From positions 10,029,501-10,093,500 of the forward strand of contig JAVTVX010000031.1 of assembly GCA_033439265.1 (NCBI GenBank): a stretch of 64,000 bases of DNA. Direction: 5' to 3'. Below are positions 1 to 10,479 of the stretch, one piece after another. Position 1 is the stretch's first letter. The number at the start of each line of letters is the position of its first letter. A program made the translations under genes and the position numbers. The stretch comes from Dillenia suffruticosa (Eukaryota; Streptophyta; Magnoliopsida; Dilleniales; Dilleniaceae). The notes below the pieces were generated by a model. That model searched no databases and had not been told where the DNA came from. It saw nothing but the letters and a program-made list of their open reading frames with translations.

Positions 1-1
1 A

Positions 2-587
2 GGAGGCAACTATACTACAATTTTGAAGAAAGACTTATGGTTAATGGTTTACATTATTAGTGGAAAAAATCTCGACTTCCATTATATAGTTTCCCATTTT
101 ATGATCTCCACATATAGATCCGACAGCTCTCTCCTGCCCTATGCTAGTATGATAACTGACATATTGTCTAAGAACAGAGTGAAATTGGAAAAGGATTCAA
201 TTGTTGAATTGAATGATAAGAATTTAATCAATGCATCCTCAATGCTAAGGGCAAGATGGATGAACAATGATGAGAGAGAATGGGTAAAAAAGAAAGAGGA
301 ACGGGGAAGAGACATGTTGAGGAGACTGAGGTTGAGCCTAATGAAGAAACCGAAAATGTTCCAAGAAGGAAAGGAGAACTAAGGAAGGTGAATTATCGAG
401 CATCCAATCAATCACTCTTCAAATGATTTGGGAAAAACTACAGGATATTGAGATGCGACAAACCATGATTGGTCAAATGTGTTGTTTCAACAGAATGAAT
501 ATTTCCAACAAACAAGAAAAATTAGATGCTTTGATGAAAGAGAAGGGGAAGCCAAAAAAGGATCCCAAACCATCGAAGTCCTTCTAG
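2..587 (+). pseudogene. 3' part of a plant putative-transposon-protein-like gene
   Basis: The 5' end lies outside the window. The visible part reads from GNYTTILKKDLWLM to a stop at 585-587. It aligns by eye with the better preserved copy at 37.8-39.3 kb: NDFWLMAQIIERKNLGLHF there matches KDLWLMVYIISGKNLDFHY here, followed in both by a PHFMI/SHFMI block and an R-x-x-W motif. The C-terminal part, after one frame break, is a Lys/Glu/Gln-rich, probably coiled-coil segment ending in KPSKSF. The family is a plant-specific group often annotated as putative plant transposon protein. Its molecular function is not known to me. The copy is broken (about one break). A short-motif repeat array begins about 850 bp downstream. 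Confidence 0.6.
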
Positions 588-1429
588 CATAGGAGTCTGT
601 TTCTCATTAATGTTATCTGACTTTGTTTTCTAACTTTTTGAACTATGGCTGTGTTCCTTTCTAGTTATGATCACTGTTCATTGCATTTAATAGTTCTTTC
701 TCTGCTGCAATTGAACAAAAGAATGAGCCTTTTGTGTGCTGTCGTATACATGTTGGTTATGATCAATGTGAATTGAGTGTGAGTTGAACTAAATGTGCAT
801 GCTACTGCTGAACATAGTACACTGTTGAAAACATGTATGCTGAATTTGAATGGGCTAATTTATGGTTCTCTTGTTGAATCTACAGTGTGTTGTGGCCTAA
901 AGATGGATGTGTGCTACTATAAGGAGATATTGTTGATGACAAAAAGGAGAGAAAAAAGAAGTGTATGTGTGCGGTATATAAATGTGTGCAGTGCAGTGTA
1001 TGTGTGTAGTATATATATACATATGTTATGTATGTGTGCTATACGGAAAGTGTATGTATGCTGCAAGTGCAAAGACATATGTGTGTGTTGAGCTAAGATG
1101 TCTAGGTATATGTCTAATGTGCTAAAAATGAGTGTCTAAGTATCTGTTGAAATATATGTATATAATGTGCTAATGCTAAATATGCTGATATGCTGATATG
1201 AGTATTGAAATGTGCTAAGTATGTGTGAAGTATGCTGGTGTGTTAACATGAAAAGTATTCAAATACAAATGTCTAGAAATTAGGATTTAAAATAACTAAA
1301 AATTATAGATTGGATACTAAAAGTTTTGTCATCATAAAAAATAGAGAGAATGTTGACCTAATAGAGTTTTAATGATGAAAGATCAAAAGAAAAATAGTTC
1401 AAAAAAAGAAAAAATACTTAGAAAATTCA
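588..1429. other. AT/TG-rich spacer, no gene seen
   Basis: This is low-complexity sequence rich in TGTGTATGTGC and ATGTGCTAA words, which look like irregular TG/TA repeats. The open frame at 795-1,091 is Cys/Tyr/Val-rich and comes from the TGTGTATG composition, so I do not call it a gene. Confidence 0.5.
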
Positions 1430-2520
1430 GAAGTCTATAGTATAGATCAACCTCGCTAGAAAACACATCGACCTGTGACATTCATGTACACACATCAACC
1501 CGTTTGATGTTCTTGTTGACCTAAGCCAAATGATTTTTATAAAAACATATGTCTGAACATATCGACCTGCACAAATAACACATTGACACAAAGAATAGAA
1601 AACACATTAGGATATCGATGTGTTCACAAATCTTGTCGACATAAGACTATGGGAACAGTGACACATCGATCAATTCATTCTGACACATCGACCAATTTCA
1701 TCTATGAATAATGACACATCAACCTGTTCTCTGCACACATGAACCTGGTTTGTAAAAATACATCAACCTGAACAGTGTCATGTGTAGCAATTTCATACAT
1801 TATGTTGACCAATTCAACTTCTCAACAAGAACACATCAACTTATTAGTCCTTGACTCTAAAACACACACATCAACCCGTCACTATGCTTGTCAATCTGGC
1901 CAAAAAACACATAAACTAATTCACTTAGACACGTTGACCAATTAAATAAATTAATAGTGACACATCAACCCTTGATGAGCATATGTCAACCCGTCCATTA
2001 TGTTTCTGAAATAAATACACATCGACACAGTAAAAGTCTTATCAACCTATAAAAACATGTCAACCTGTAAAAACACATCGACTAATTAATTTACTCAGAT
2101 CCACCAATCAAAAATTATACAGTAACATGTCGATGTATATTCTTAGATACGTCGACCTAATGAGTGTTCACTCATTAAAACATACATCGACCTATTATAA
2201 TCTTGTCAATACAACATAAGCACATCAACCAATTGAGCTGTCGACCAATTTATTATCTGAATAGGAACAGGTCGATGAATTGAAATGACTTGTCGACCTA
2301 CTCTTCACAAAGTCTGAAACATTACACATCGACATGGCTGAAAACTTGTCGACACATATAAACACATTGACTAATTGAAAACTACATGTCCACCAATTTT
2401 ATTTAGCACAGTTCCTTGTTGACACAAAATAGTCTCTTGTCGACCTCTTCATATAGAAATACACTAAAAACATTTCAAATTCAGGTCGATATCTACATTA
2501 AGTTTGTCGACCTGCATGTG
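1430..2520. repeat. Dense array of a short ACATCGACC / TTGTCGACC motif
   Basis: By eye about 40 copies of a 7-9 bp core (RTCRACC, variants ATCGACC, ATCAACC, GTCGACC, GTTGACC) occur in about 1.1 kb, roughly one per 27 bp. The core is usually preceded by ACAC or TTG and often followed by AATT or TG. Spacing is irregular, so this is not a simple satellite. Many copies contain the palindrome GTCGAC. Two further copies occur near 3,433-3,465. The layout resembles the subterminal repeats that CACTA transposases bind, but no element end is visible here. Assigning it to a transposon is an inference. Confidence 0.7.
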
Positions 2521-3600
2521 TCAGAAACTAGATTTGGGAAATAATTTTGAACCTAATGGACTCCTTATTTTTTCAATTTCTGAAATGTTTCCTTTTCTAT
2601 CAAAGCTAATGTTCGAATGCGGCGCAAACAAAGTTTGATTGGCTTATTTAAAAGAGGCGCCAGTAAAAGAAACAAAGATTCAGTACGAACAAAGGAACAG
2701 TTATAGAAACTTTAATAGCAGAAATTAAATGTCCAACGTTCGAATGCAACAACCACCATAAATCTTTAACGGATCTATTCAATGTCTTAATAAATACTGG
2801 GAAACAGAAAATGATGAGGGTCATGAAATAGACGAGACACAACGACTTAAATTAAAAGCTCTATTGAATACTTTCATCTATGTGTATTTAAAGTTTGAAA
2901 CTGCATTAAGTGTCTCAGAAAATTTTCTCACACTGTCAAATCTGAGGAAAACAAATCTCAATTCTTGACATTTATTTCATAGATTAATTTGAGTGTCAAA
3001 AATTAAAGAGTGAGTGTCATTGTCTTAAGTCTAGAGAAGTCAAATTCAGTCTAAATAAGATTGAATTGTGATATTCAGACGTAATAGTGTATGAGGTTAA
3101 ACTTGAACATATAATCAAGTTTGTAAACTAACTATTTAGTGAAAAATCCAGGGAGAGTCTAGGAGTGGATGTATACCGGATTTGGTGGAACTACTATAAA
3201 AATTTTCTATGTTCTCTTTAATTGTTTTTCACTTATTGTCATATTATTTTAATTTTCAAAAGGTCATAAAATCAATATTCAACATTCACGCATCCCCTCT
3301 AGTTGAATAACAAGAATAAAAAAGTAATTAAATAATAAAAAGAAAAAAAATCAAGAAAGATATTTGTATTTGTTATATAGAAAGGGATGTAAGACACTAA
3401 ATATACAACAATATAAAATAAAAAAAAAAGTCTTGTCGATGAAGGCCGAAAAGTTTGTCGACTAAAGTGGACAAAAAAGTAAATGAAAAATATGAAAGAA
3501 TGGTTTAATGGCGTGACTTTTATATAATTTGTGTATACATAACAAATTAATTATAAATCTTATGAAATTTAAATCGGTTTAGTTTAAAATCTTCTCAAAT
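2521..3600. other. AT-rich spacer, no gene seen
   Basis: There are no convincing coding frames. It contains a GAGGCGCCAG word at about 2,654-2,663 and two stray GTCGA motifs at about 3,433-3,465 that resemble the array upstream. Otherwise I see nothing. Confidence 0.5.
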
Positions 3601-4202
3601 ATTATTTTAAATCACCAACAAAAATTTATCATAGAAAAAATAATTTTTTTTGTTATATTAGACAAAATATGTCTAAAACCACACACCTTCACATTCACAC
3701 TCCTACCTAGAAATAGAAAAAGTAAACACAATTTTTTATAGTAGAGGGATAACTTCCATAGACTATGATTATCATCATAACAACAGGAACTAAATAAAAA
3801 AAACCTTAAGCAATAAAAATGAAGAGCAACAAAACAAACCCCAAGCAAAGCATATATTCAGAAACATAAACCTTTAAAATAGAGGAATTGTTTCCATACA
3901 CCATCATCAAAACCACTCTTCTCAACCCCATAACCAAAACTAAAAAATAATATTTTTAAAATTAGAAGTAAATATGAAGAGCAGCAGTCGAACAAAACAG
4001 ATGTTTAGAAGTAGAAAAGACAAATACAAAACACAAACCTTCACAATAGAATAATAATTTCCATAATGAGTACCTGACCCTCTTCATTTAGCACACCACT
4101 TTCCTCAACCAAAAGTGAAAAATAATATTTTGGAATTAGAAATAAATACGAAAAGTAGTAAGCAAAATAAAGAAATGACTTCCATACAAAACACATCCAC
4201 TT

Positions 4203-4245
<43 letters not shown>

Positions 4246-4370
4246 ATATTTGCCCCCCTCATATAGAGAGAGAAAGAGAGAGATAGAGAGAGATAGAAAG
4301 TATAGAGAGTATAGAGAAATGACTTCCATACACTATTATTATCAAGATTAAGATTACAACACACTACTCT
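3600..4370. repeat. Degenerate direct repeats around a CTTCCATA(C/G)ACTAT core
   Basis: Related segments of the form (A)TAGAGGAAT..TTCCATACACCATC recur near 3,744, 3,877, 4,042, 4,165 and 4,315, each followed by AT-rich sequence. Copies are diverged and spaced about 130-170 bp. A (GA)n microsatellite is embedded at 4,205-4,244. Open frames on the minus strand here are Ser/Leu/Phe-rich products of the repeat. The origin is unknown. Confidence 0.4.
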
Positions 4371-4424
4371 ATCTATATAGCTATATGGCGAATGAAATGA
4401 GAAAGAAAAAATCTAATCACAGTA

Positions 4425-5105
4425 CAAACATTACAAAAAAACATGGTTTGTGCGACGAAATTTAGCGATAAATTTTTTTTGTTACTATTTTGTGACGAAT
4501 TTAGCGATGAAAACTTTTTTCATCGTTATTTGCAACGAAATTTGCGACGAAAAAATAGTCGTAGTTAATTTAGCGACGACCGAAAATTCATCGCTAATTT
4601 TGCGACGAATTTCGGAATTCGTCGCTAAATTTGAAAAATAATTAAAGAAAGTAAAATATTAATATATATTTATTAAATAATAAATTAATTTAGCAATAAA
4701 TTTCGGAATTCGTCGCTAATTTTGCGATGAATTCCGAATTCGTCGTTAATTTTGCGATAAATTTTGAAATTTGTCACTAAATTTGAAAAATAATTCAATA
4801 AAATAAAATAAAATATTAATATATATTTATTAAATAATAAATTAATTTAGCGACGAATTTCAGAATTCGTCACTAATTTTGCGACGAATTCAACGACGAA
4901 TTCAGTGATGAATTCAATTGGTTGCAAAATTAGCGACGAATTCAGAAATTCATCGCTAAATTTGAAAAATAATAAAATAAAATAAAATATTAATATATAT
5001 TTATTAAATAATAAATTAATTTAGTGACAAATTTTGGATTTTGTCGTTAATTTTGTGACAAATTCAACGACAAATTTCGAAATTTGTAACAAAATTAGCG
5101 ATGAA
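4425..5105. mobile_element. CACTA-like terminal fragment with CGACGAA palindromic repeats
   Basis: The block begins near a CATTACAAAAAAACATGG string, similar to the CACTACAAAAAA end of many plant CACTA or derived elements. It continues with numerous TTAGCGACGAA and TTCGTCGCTAA words that pair as palindromes. A unit of about 160-175 bp containing AATATATATTTATTAAATAA repeats three times (near 4,652, 4,811 and 4,986). There is no transposase and no clear opposite end, so this is a fragment or non-autonomous derivative. Family assignment rests on resemblance of the end and of the subterminal motif only. Confidence 0.5.
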
Positions 5106-5328
5106 GATAATATAATAGAGAGCATTAGTTTTTTAATAGGTGAACTTTTAGAAAGTGATATCAAAATAGTGGAGAGAGATTGTGAAATTTGAAGACAAAA
5201 GGGGGAGAGAGTGAATTTTGGAGAGAGAATTTTTTTAGGAGAAAGAGAATGATAAATGAACATTTAAGAGAGAAAAATAAATTTCTTTTTATGGAGTGAT
5301 GGGCCAAAGAAAGTGAATTGTATAGTGT

Positions 5329-5376
<48 letters not shown>

Positions 5377-6480
5377 GAGGACATCAATAGCTTCTTAAAA
5401 ATGCATATTCGATTCTTAATATTAACTCTAATTTATTTAGTGATTAGAATGATAGAATTACCCTGAATTGTATAGTTTTATATTCATAAATATCTATTAA
5501 GCTAAGAGAGAATTTTTAAAGAGTTATCGAACTTTTTGGACTTACAAAGATAATATAATAGAGAGCATTTGTTTTTTTAAAGAGAAACCGGAGAGGGGTT
5601 TTTTAGAGTAAGTTTTGTAGAAAAGGAGTTTTGTGAGAAAGAGGGATAGAAAGAATGCGATACTTTTTTGAAGCGAAAGAGGATGAATGTTTATGGGAAG
5701 GAGAGTGAATTAGATAAAAAGAGTCCCACCTGTTTGTTGAGAAATGCGATTACCACTCTAATTCTCATCTAATTCCCACCGATTCTCATTCCAAAATGAA
5801 ATAGGCTTTCCAAACAAAAAAATAAAGTCTATTTGGGGATCATTCCTTTTTCTTTTTCTTTTATTTTTTTTTAATTTCTTTTACGGGAGCAAGCAGTATC
5901 ACAATATTCTTTCTTTTTTTGTATTAATTAACTAGTATTTAGGTTACTCGACTAATCAGATTCGAATACTATGGGATCTATTAAGAGTCGACTCTTGTTG
6001 TGCCTATTTTTCTATTTTTAAAATTCGAACTCAAGATTTTGATTAAACGAATTTAGTGTCTAATCACCACACTAATATATATATATATATATATATATTT
6101 GGTACATCCACCATACCAATATCACAATGTTATAATATGGCTTAAAATGTCTAATTTAAATTACAAGAGCTTGTTCCAATATCAGACAAACTAAACGGTC
6201 AAAGGTCAAGAGAAATATAATTCAAATTTAAGTATCTCAAATAAAGACCATTAATTATCATAAATGTCTCCTTTTAAATGTATGAGCATGTGGCTAGTGC
6301 ACATAACTCTAATTTCTTGGCTACCCCTTCTGAGTGAGATTTCGCAATACAACCACAACGTGCCCTCTAACCGTATTTGTTCAGTGGCAGGTTCGGCTCA
6401 ACAAATAGGTTTAACCTAATCATTCGTATGCTTTGTTATTTTTTAATTCAATAGATTTGAATTTTAATATTAATTCAAAT
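5106..6480. other. Spacer with microsatellites and a 23-bp direct duplication
   Basis: There is an (AG)n run at 5,331-5,372 and an (AT)n run at about 6,074-6,098. The word AAGATAATATAATAGAGAGC occurs twice, starting at 5,104 and 5,547. There are purine-rich stretches but no gene. The right end (about 6,340-6,480) is downstream of psaK and may contain its 3' flank. Confidence 0.5.
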
Positions 6481-6669
6481 TTTTATTATTTATATGCAAA
6501 GAATATCCTGTCATACATCCTAAACTCATGTTAAGGGGCAAGTTGCGAAGGTCGACATGCGATGTGCAGCACAGAAAGTAGAACTTGAACAAAAGGAATA
6601 CCAGAGGAGTGAGTTTATATAACATTGAGTTGATGGATGAGAAAGAGCAGAAAAAGAAAAGAATTACAT

Positions 6670-7307
6670 TTATAGGGCACCAATGTTCTTGAGGCCAAGA
6701 ACAACCCCAACACCAATAATGTGGCCAACAGAACCACAAGCCAAAGTGTCAGCAAGAGTGAACCCAGCAGGGTCACCAGTTTGGAGTCCTGAGTCCCTTG
6801 TCTCCAGCTTGAGCCCTGCCGTCGCCTTCCTGTTTGCTGATGGGGCCAACCCAAATCTCCCAGCAAATAGCATTAGGGTTGTTGCTGTGACCATTATCTG
6901 CCCCAAATAGAACATTTATAATTCATAAATTGACCCTTATGTTTTTTATATACATTCTTTTAAACCAATGAATTTTTTGTAAATGCATACCAAGTTTGTG
7001 GGTGATCCAATGTAACCGCACCTAGCACCCAATGCTCCCTGTCCCTTGCGCCTCATTGGTTGAACCACTGCCTGGAAATTAAAGTAGATTATGCTAACAG
7101 AATTTGCTGAAAAAGTGTAATCTTATGTGTCTGAATTAATGGAACCTTGTATATAACAAGGAAAAAATATATATATGTATATATAGAAAAATTGGAAACC
7201 CATATGGAGAAAAGTGCACTGACCAAGCTTTGGACAGGAGAAGCCAGTGAAGCTGAAGCTTTTAGGCCATTGAATTGAGGAAAAGAAGTCACAGTAGCAG
7301 CAGCCAT
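6670..7307 (-). CDS. psaK: Photosystem I reaction centre subunit PsaK, chloroplast precursor
   Basis: PsaK is a small two-helix thylakoid membrane subunit of photosystem I that helps dock light-harvesting complex I. Three exons read 7,307-7,224, 7,071-6,991 and 6,897-6,670 with canonical GT..AG introns, all phase 0. They give 130 residues, the usual plant length. Residues 1-45 are a chloroplast transit peptide ([14 protein letters not shown]..., Ser/Ala-rich, with [12 protein letters not shown] before the mature start). The mature protein probably begins at Cys46. Helix 1 lies at about 53-73 ([20 protein letters not shown]) and helix 2 at about 105-127 ([20 protein letters not shown]). The conserved loop [28 protein letters not shown] is present. 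The start chosen is the Met that begins the transit peptide. An upstream in-frame Met at 7,355 would add 16 basic residues and is unlikely. All frames and splice sites are intact, so the gene is probably functional. Confidence 0.97.
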
Positions 7308-7560
7308 TTTTCTTCCTGTGATTGTTCTACCGTTCTTCACAACCAACAATTTCAAATAATTTTTGTTCTCCTTTATGAAAGAAGGTTGAAAATGAAATCA
7401 AGCGAAGAGAACTGGGTGTGCACCACGGCCACATGTGGATTTGTGGCTTTGGAAGACTCATAATTTGGATACACCTTCGTACTTGTTGCCTACATGGCAT
7501 TACCTTATTTGATTTTCTGATATGGATAAGGTTTTCATGTCCCCATTTGTAGACAGCTTG
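7308..7560 (-). promoter_or_regulatory. Probable psaK promoter region with E-box palindrome and I-box
   Basis: Upstream of the psaK start there is a CCACATGTGG palindrome (about 7,430-7,439, containing the E-box CACATGTG). A GGATAAGG word at about 7,526-7,533 contains the I-box GATAAG known from light-regulated plant genes. No convincing TATA box is evident at the expected spacing, which is common for photosynthesis nuclear genes. Motif presence is seen directly; a regulatory role is inferred. Confidence 0.35.
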
Positions 7561-7599
7561 AGATTGCTTCTTTACATATCTTGTCTGCCCAATATATTC

Positions 7600-8860
7600 C
7601 TTAGTTTACTCTTCTATTTTGTACGTAAAATTAATTAATATTCATTCCATAGGAAGACTATTACCTATGCTTAGCTTAGATTTGCAAATTATTGTTCACT
7701 TTTGTTGGCTACACTTGGATAACGTACATACTTGGGAAAAAAATAATGACAAAAAAATAATATCGTGAACTTTTGACATTTAATTTTATTAAAGTAAGAG
7801 TTAAAAATTAAATGGTAATATATTATATTAAAATTCATAATAAGAAAAAAAATAAAATAAACCATTATAGATTATTATGTAAAATTTAGTCTATTTATTA
7901 TCCGACAGTATTTGGTTTTCCTCATATTATTCATGAGATGATACTAAGTAGTTGAGTTTAAATTTTTTGTTAAATAATAGCGTGTAGACTTGGAGGTTTT
8001 TCTTTTATTATTTTGTAAAAATACATGTGTTTATAAATTTTTGAATACTATGTCTTAATTTTGAAGAAAACACTTGTGCAACACTGTTGGTAATTCCATG
8101 ATAATACTGTTAAAAAAGATATTAAATATTTTAATTAAAATTTATATTCGAATATTTAAAATGAAAAAAATATCTAAAAAGAATTTGAAGTAATTCATTT
8201 CGTTTTAAATATGGGGGAAAAATTTGTGAGCGGCATAGCCGATATCAGGCCTCGGTTCTAGTGGGCCTCGATTTTGAGCCAAGGCCTAGCCGAGTTGGGC
8301 ATAACATGCACTGTACCTGAACCCCTTACTTCGAGGGGAATAAGGACGGCATGGTGATTTTGGGGGGGAAGTTTTGGTGAAGAACGAGAAAACGCGTTGC
8401 CGCCATCCATATGCAAGAGAGAAAGGCTGTCCAAAGGGGTAGGACGGTGTCCCTTCGAGTTCCAGTTCCCTGGTATTCGTCAGAGAACACTGCCCGAGGA
8501 GAGAGAGACATCACCATTTTTTGTCCCAAGTGTATTATGAATGAACAGGCTTGAGTGGGTCCCCCAAAACGCACTCCAGGTTTCAAATATTCAATTCAAA
8601 CCCAACCCATCAAAATTCTTCGTTCCTTCATGGCTGATTCCCCCTCCCATTACACTTTCGGCATTTCCTCCCTTCTGTCGTCACGTCATCTTCTCTCTCC
8701 ATTTTCTCGCGACACGTTATTTGGGATTTTGCCTTTTGCCATCACAAGGTCAGTTTTGTCATTTCAGGAAATTTCAAAGGACTATGGTCAGGGACAGCAA
8801 CTTGAGGGTTTTTGGACAAGTGTTCCCTTCCTAAACCGGAACTATCGTATCATACGTGCA

Positions 8861-8900
<40 letters not shown>

Positions 8901-10479
8901 GTAATAACAGAATAATTGATCAACTTATATATTTTATGAATTAATTATTTATATTTAATATTAATTAGAATTATTTATTCGGCTTTGAGATAATTTCTCT
9001 CTAAACCCGTTTATTTATTATTGTATCAAATTTATTCAACATTTAAAATAAATTTATTTGAGTAATTTCAAAATTTTATTCTGTTTAATAGAATTGAAAA
9101 TCCATAATACAACATTAAAAACTTTAAAGAAAATTTCCAAGAAAGACTCCACTGATTAGGACTTAAAAAATACATGAAAAAATGGGAAAATTTTGGAATT
9201 ATAAATTATATTATAAAAATTTCAAGAATAAGTAAATGGGTAGATTTGGATCTCAAAGACCATTTTTAAAAACTTGCCTCAAATCCGAGGTTTTGAATAT
9301 AAACCTCAAACTTATCAAACCATTTTGCGCATATCTCAAATATGTCCCTAATAAGGTTGGAATGCATCGGAACCAGCTTAACCCCTCTCATTGCCATCCC
9401 TAACTTTGGTTCTATGGTTAAAATCCTGCATAGTTACAATTTATTAAAATTTTCCCTACCTATGGTTCTATGGTTGAATCCTGCACTGTTGCAAATTTAA
9501 TAAAATTTGTGCCCACAAGATTTAATTTTAACAATTGCACGAAAAACAGTTTTGAGTAAATTTATTGATGTATTTATGTGTAATATTTTACGTACTTATT
9601 CAATAAATTATTACTTAATTGTCACTATTTTCTTCTATTCAAGATCTCAAATTTGAATATTCTCGTTATAAATATATATATATATTTCATATACTCAATA
9701 ACTTAAACAATTCATCTCTAGATAATATTTTTTTCTATTAATGATTCTTTTTTAATATATAATCAATTAATATTTAAAATTATAATTTAATTAATTCAAT
9801 TCAAATATTATCGACCAAACTTTAAAAAATGAACACTTTTAATATAATTTTTTTTATTTTTAAATTTTAAATTTTAAATTTTATTAAAAAATCGAACGTG
9901 ATAATTCATTAAAATAACCTTACATTATTCTACTAATGAATCCAACCTATCATACGCTCTTCCATAAAGAAATATATTTTTGGACCACGGAAAATACTTT
10001 TCGATCAATGTGAGACATGTACGCAACTACCAGCCAAGAAGATCGCTTTTTGTTTTGCTATCACCAGTTGAACCATGTAGTGTAGATTTGAGAACTTGGT
10101 CTGTCCATTAAGTATTTTGCGATCACCATGTCCTTGTTCCAAAATGCAATTTAATCGATTGAAAGTATCCATTTAGTGTAGAATTATTTAAAATTAACAA
10201 GGTAAAGCAACCAAAAAGTACACATTAAATGACTCTCAGCAAGAAGAAAAGAATAGAACAAAAGAGAAATTCTTGCATTGCACTGCATAGATTCCCAACC
10301 CAATTACAAAGTCTTTTTCACTAATCACAATTACCAATCCCCTAACCCTACCACATGACGAGGCTTCTTCATTTCAATTAATCCTCATTTTCAAAGAAGA
10401 GTACTCTCAAGTTTTGGGATGATGCACAAAGGCCAACACCATTACCAATCCATGTACAAACTTTAAGTTTCTAATTAAA
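7600..10479. other. AT-rich intergenic region with a higher-GC island at about 8,220-8,860
   Basis: Most of this stretch is AT-rich spacer. A less AT-rich island at about 8,220-8,860 contains overlapping open frames on both strands (for example 8,326-8,586 minus and 8,541-8,944 plus). None has a recognisable domain, and the plus-strand frames run into a (CT)n microsatellite at 8,863-8,899. It could be a promoter or CpG-rich remnant, or a gene fragment. I cannot support a gene. The rest (8,900-10,479) shows nothing beyond AT-rich sequence. Confidence 0.4.

Noticed and set aside
795-1091. 98-codon Cys/Tyr/Val-rich frame
   Set aside because: It arises from TGTGTATGTG low-complexity sequence and has no domain or splice support.
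8541-8944. Two overlapping plus-strand frames of 97 and 129 codons
   Set aside because: They overlap each other in different frames, one ends in a (CT)n-encoded Ser/Leu run, and no domain is recognisable. Reported only as a GC island.
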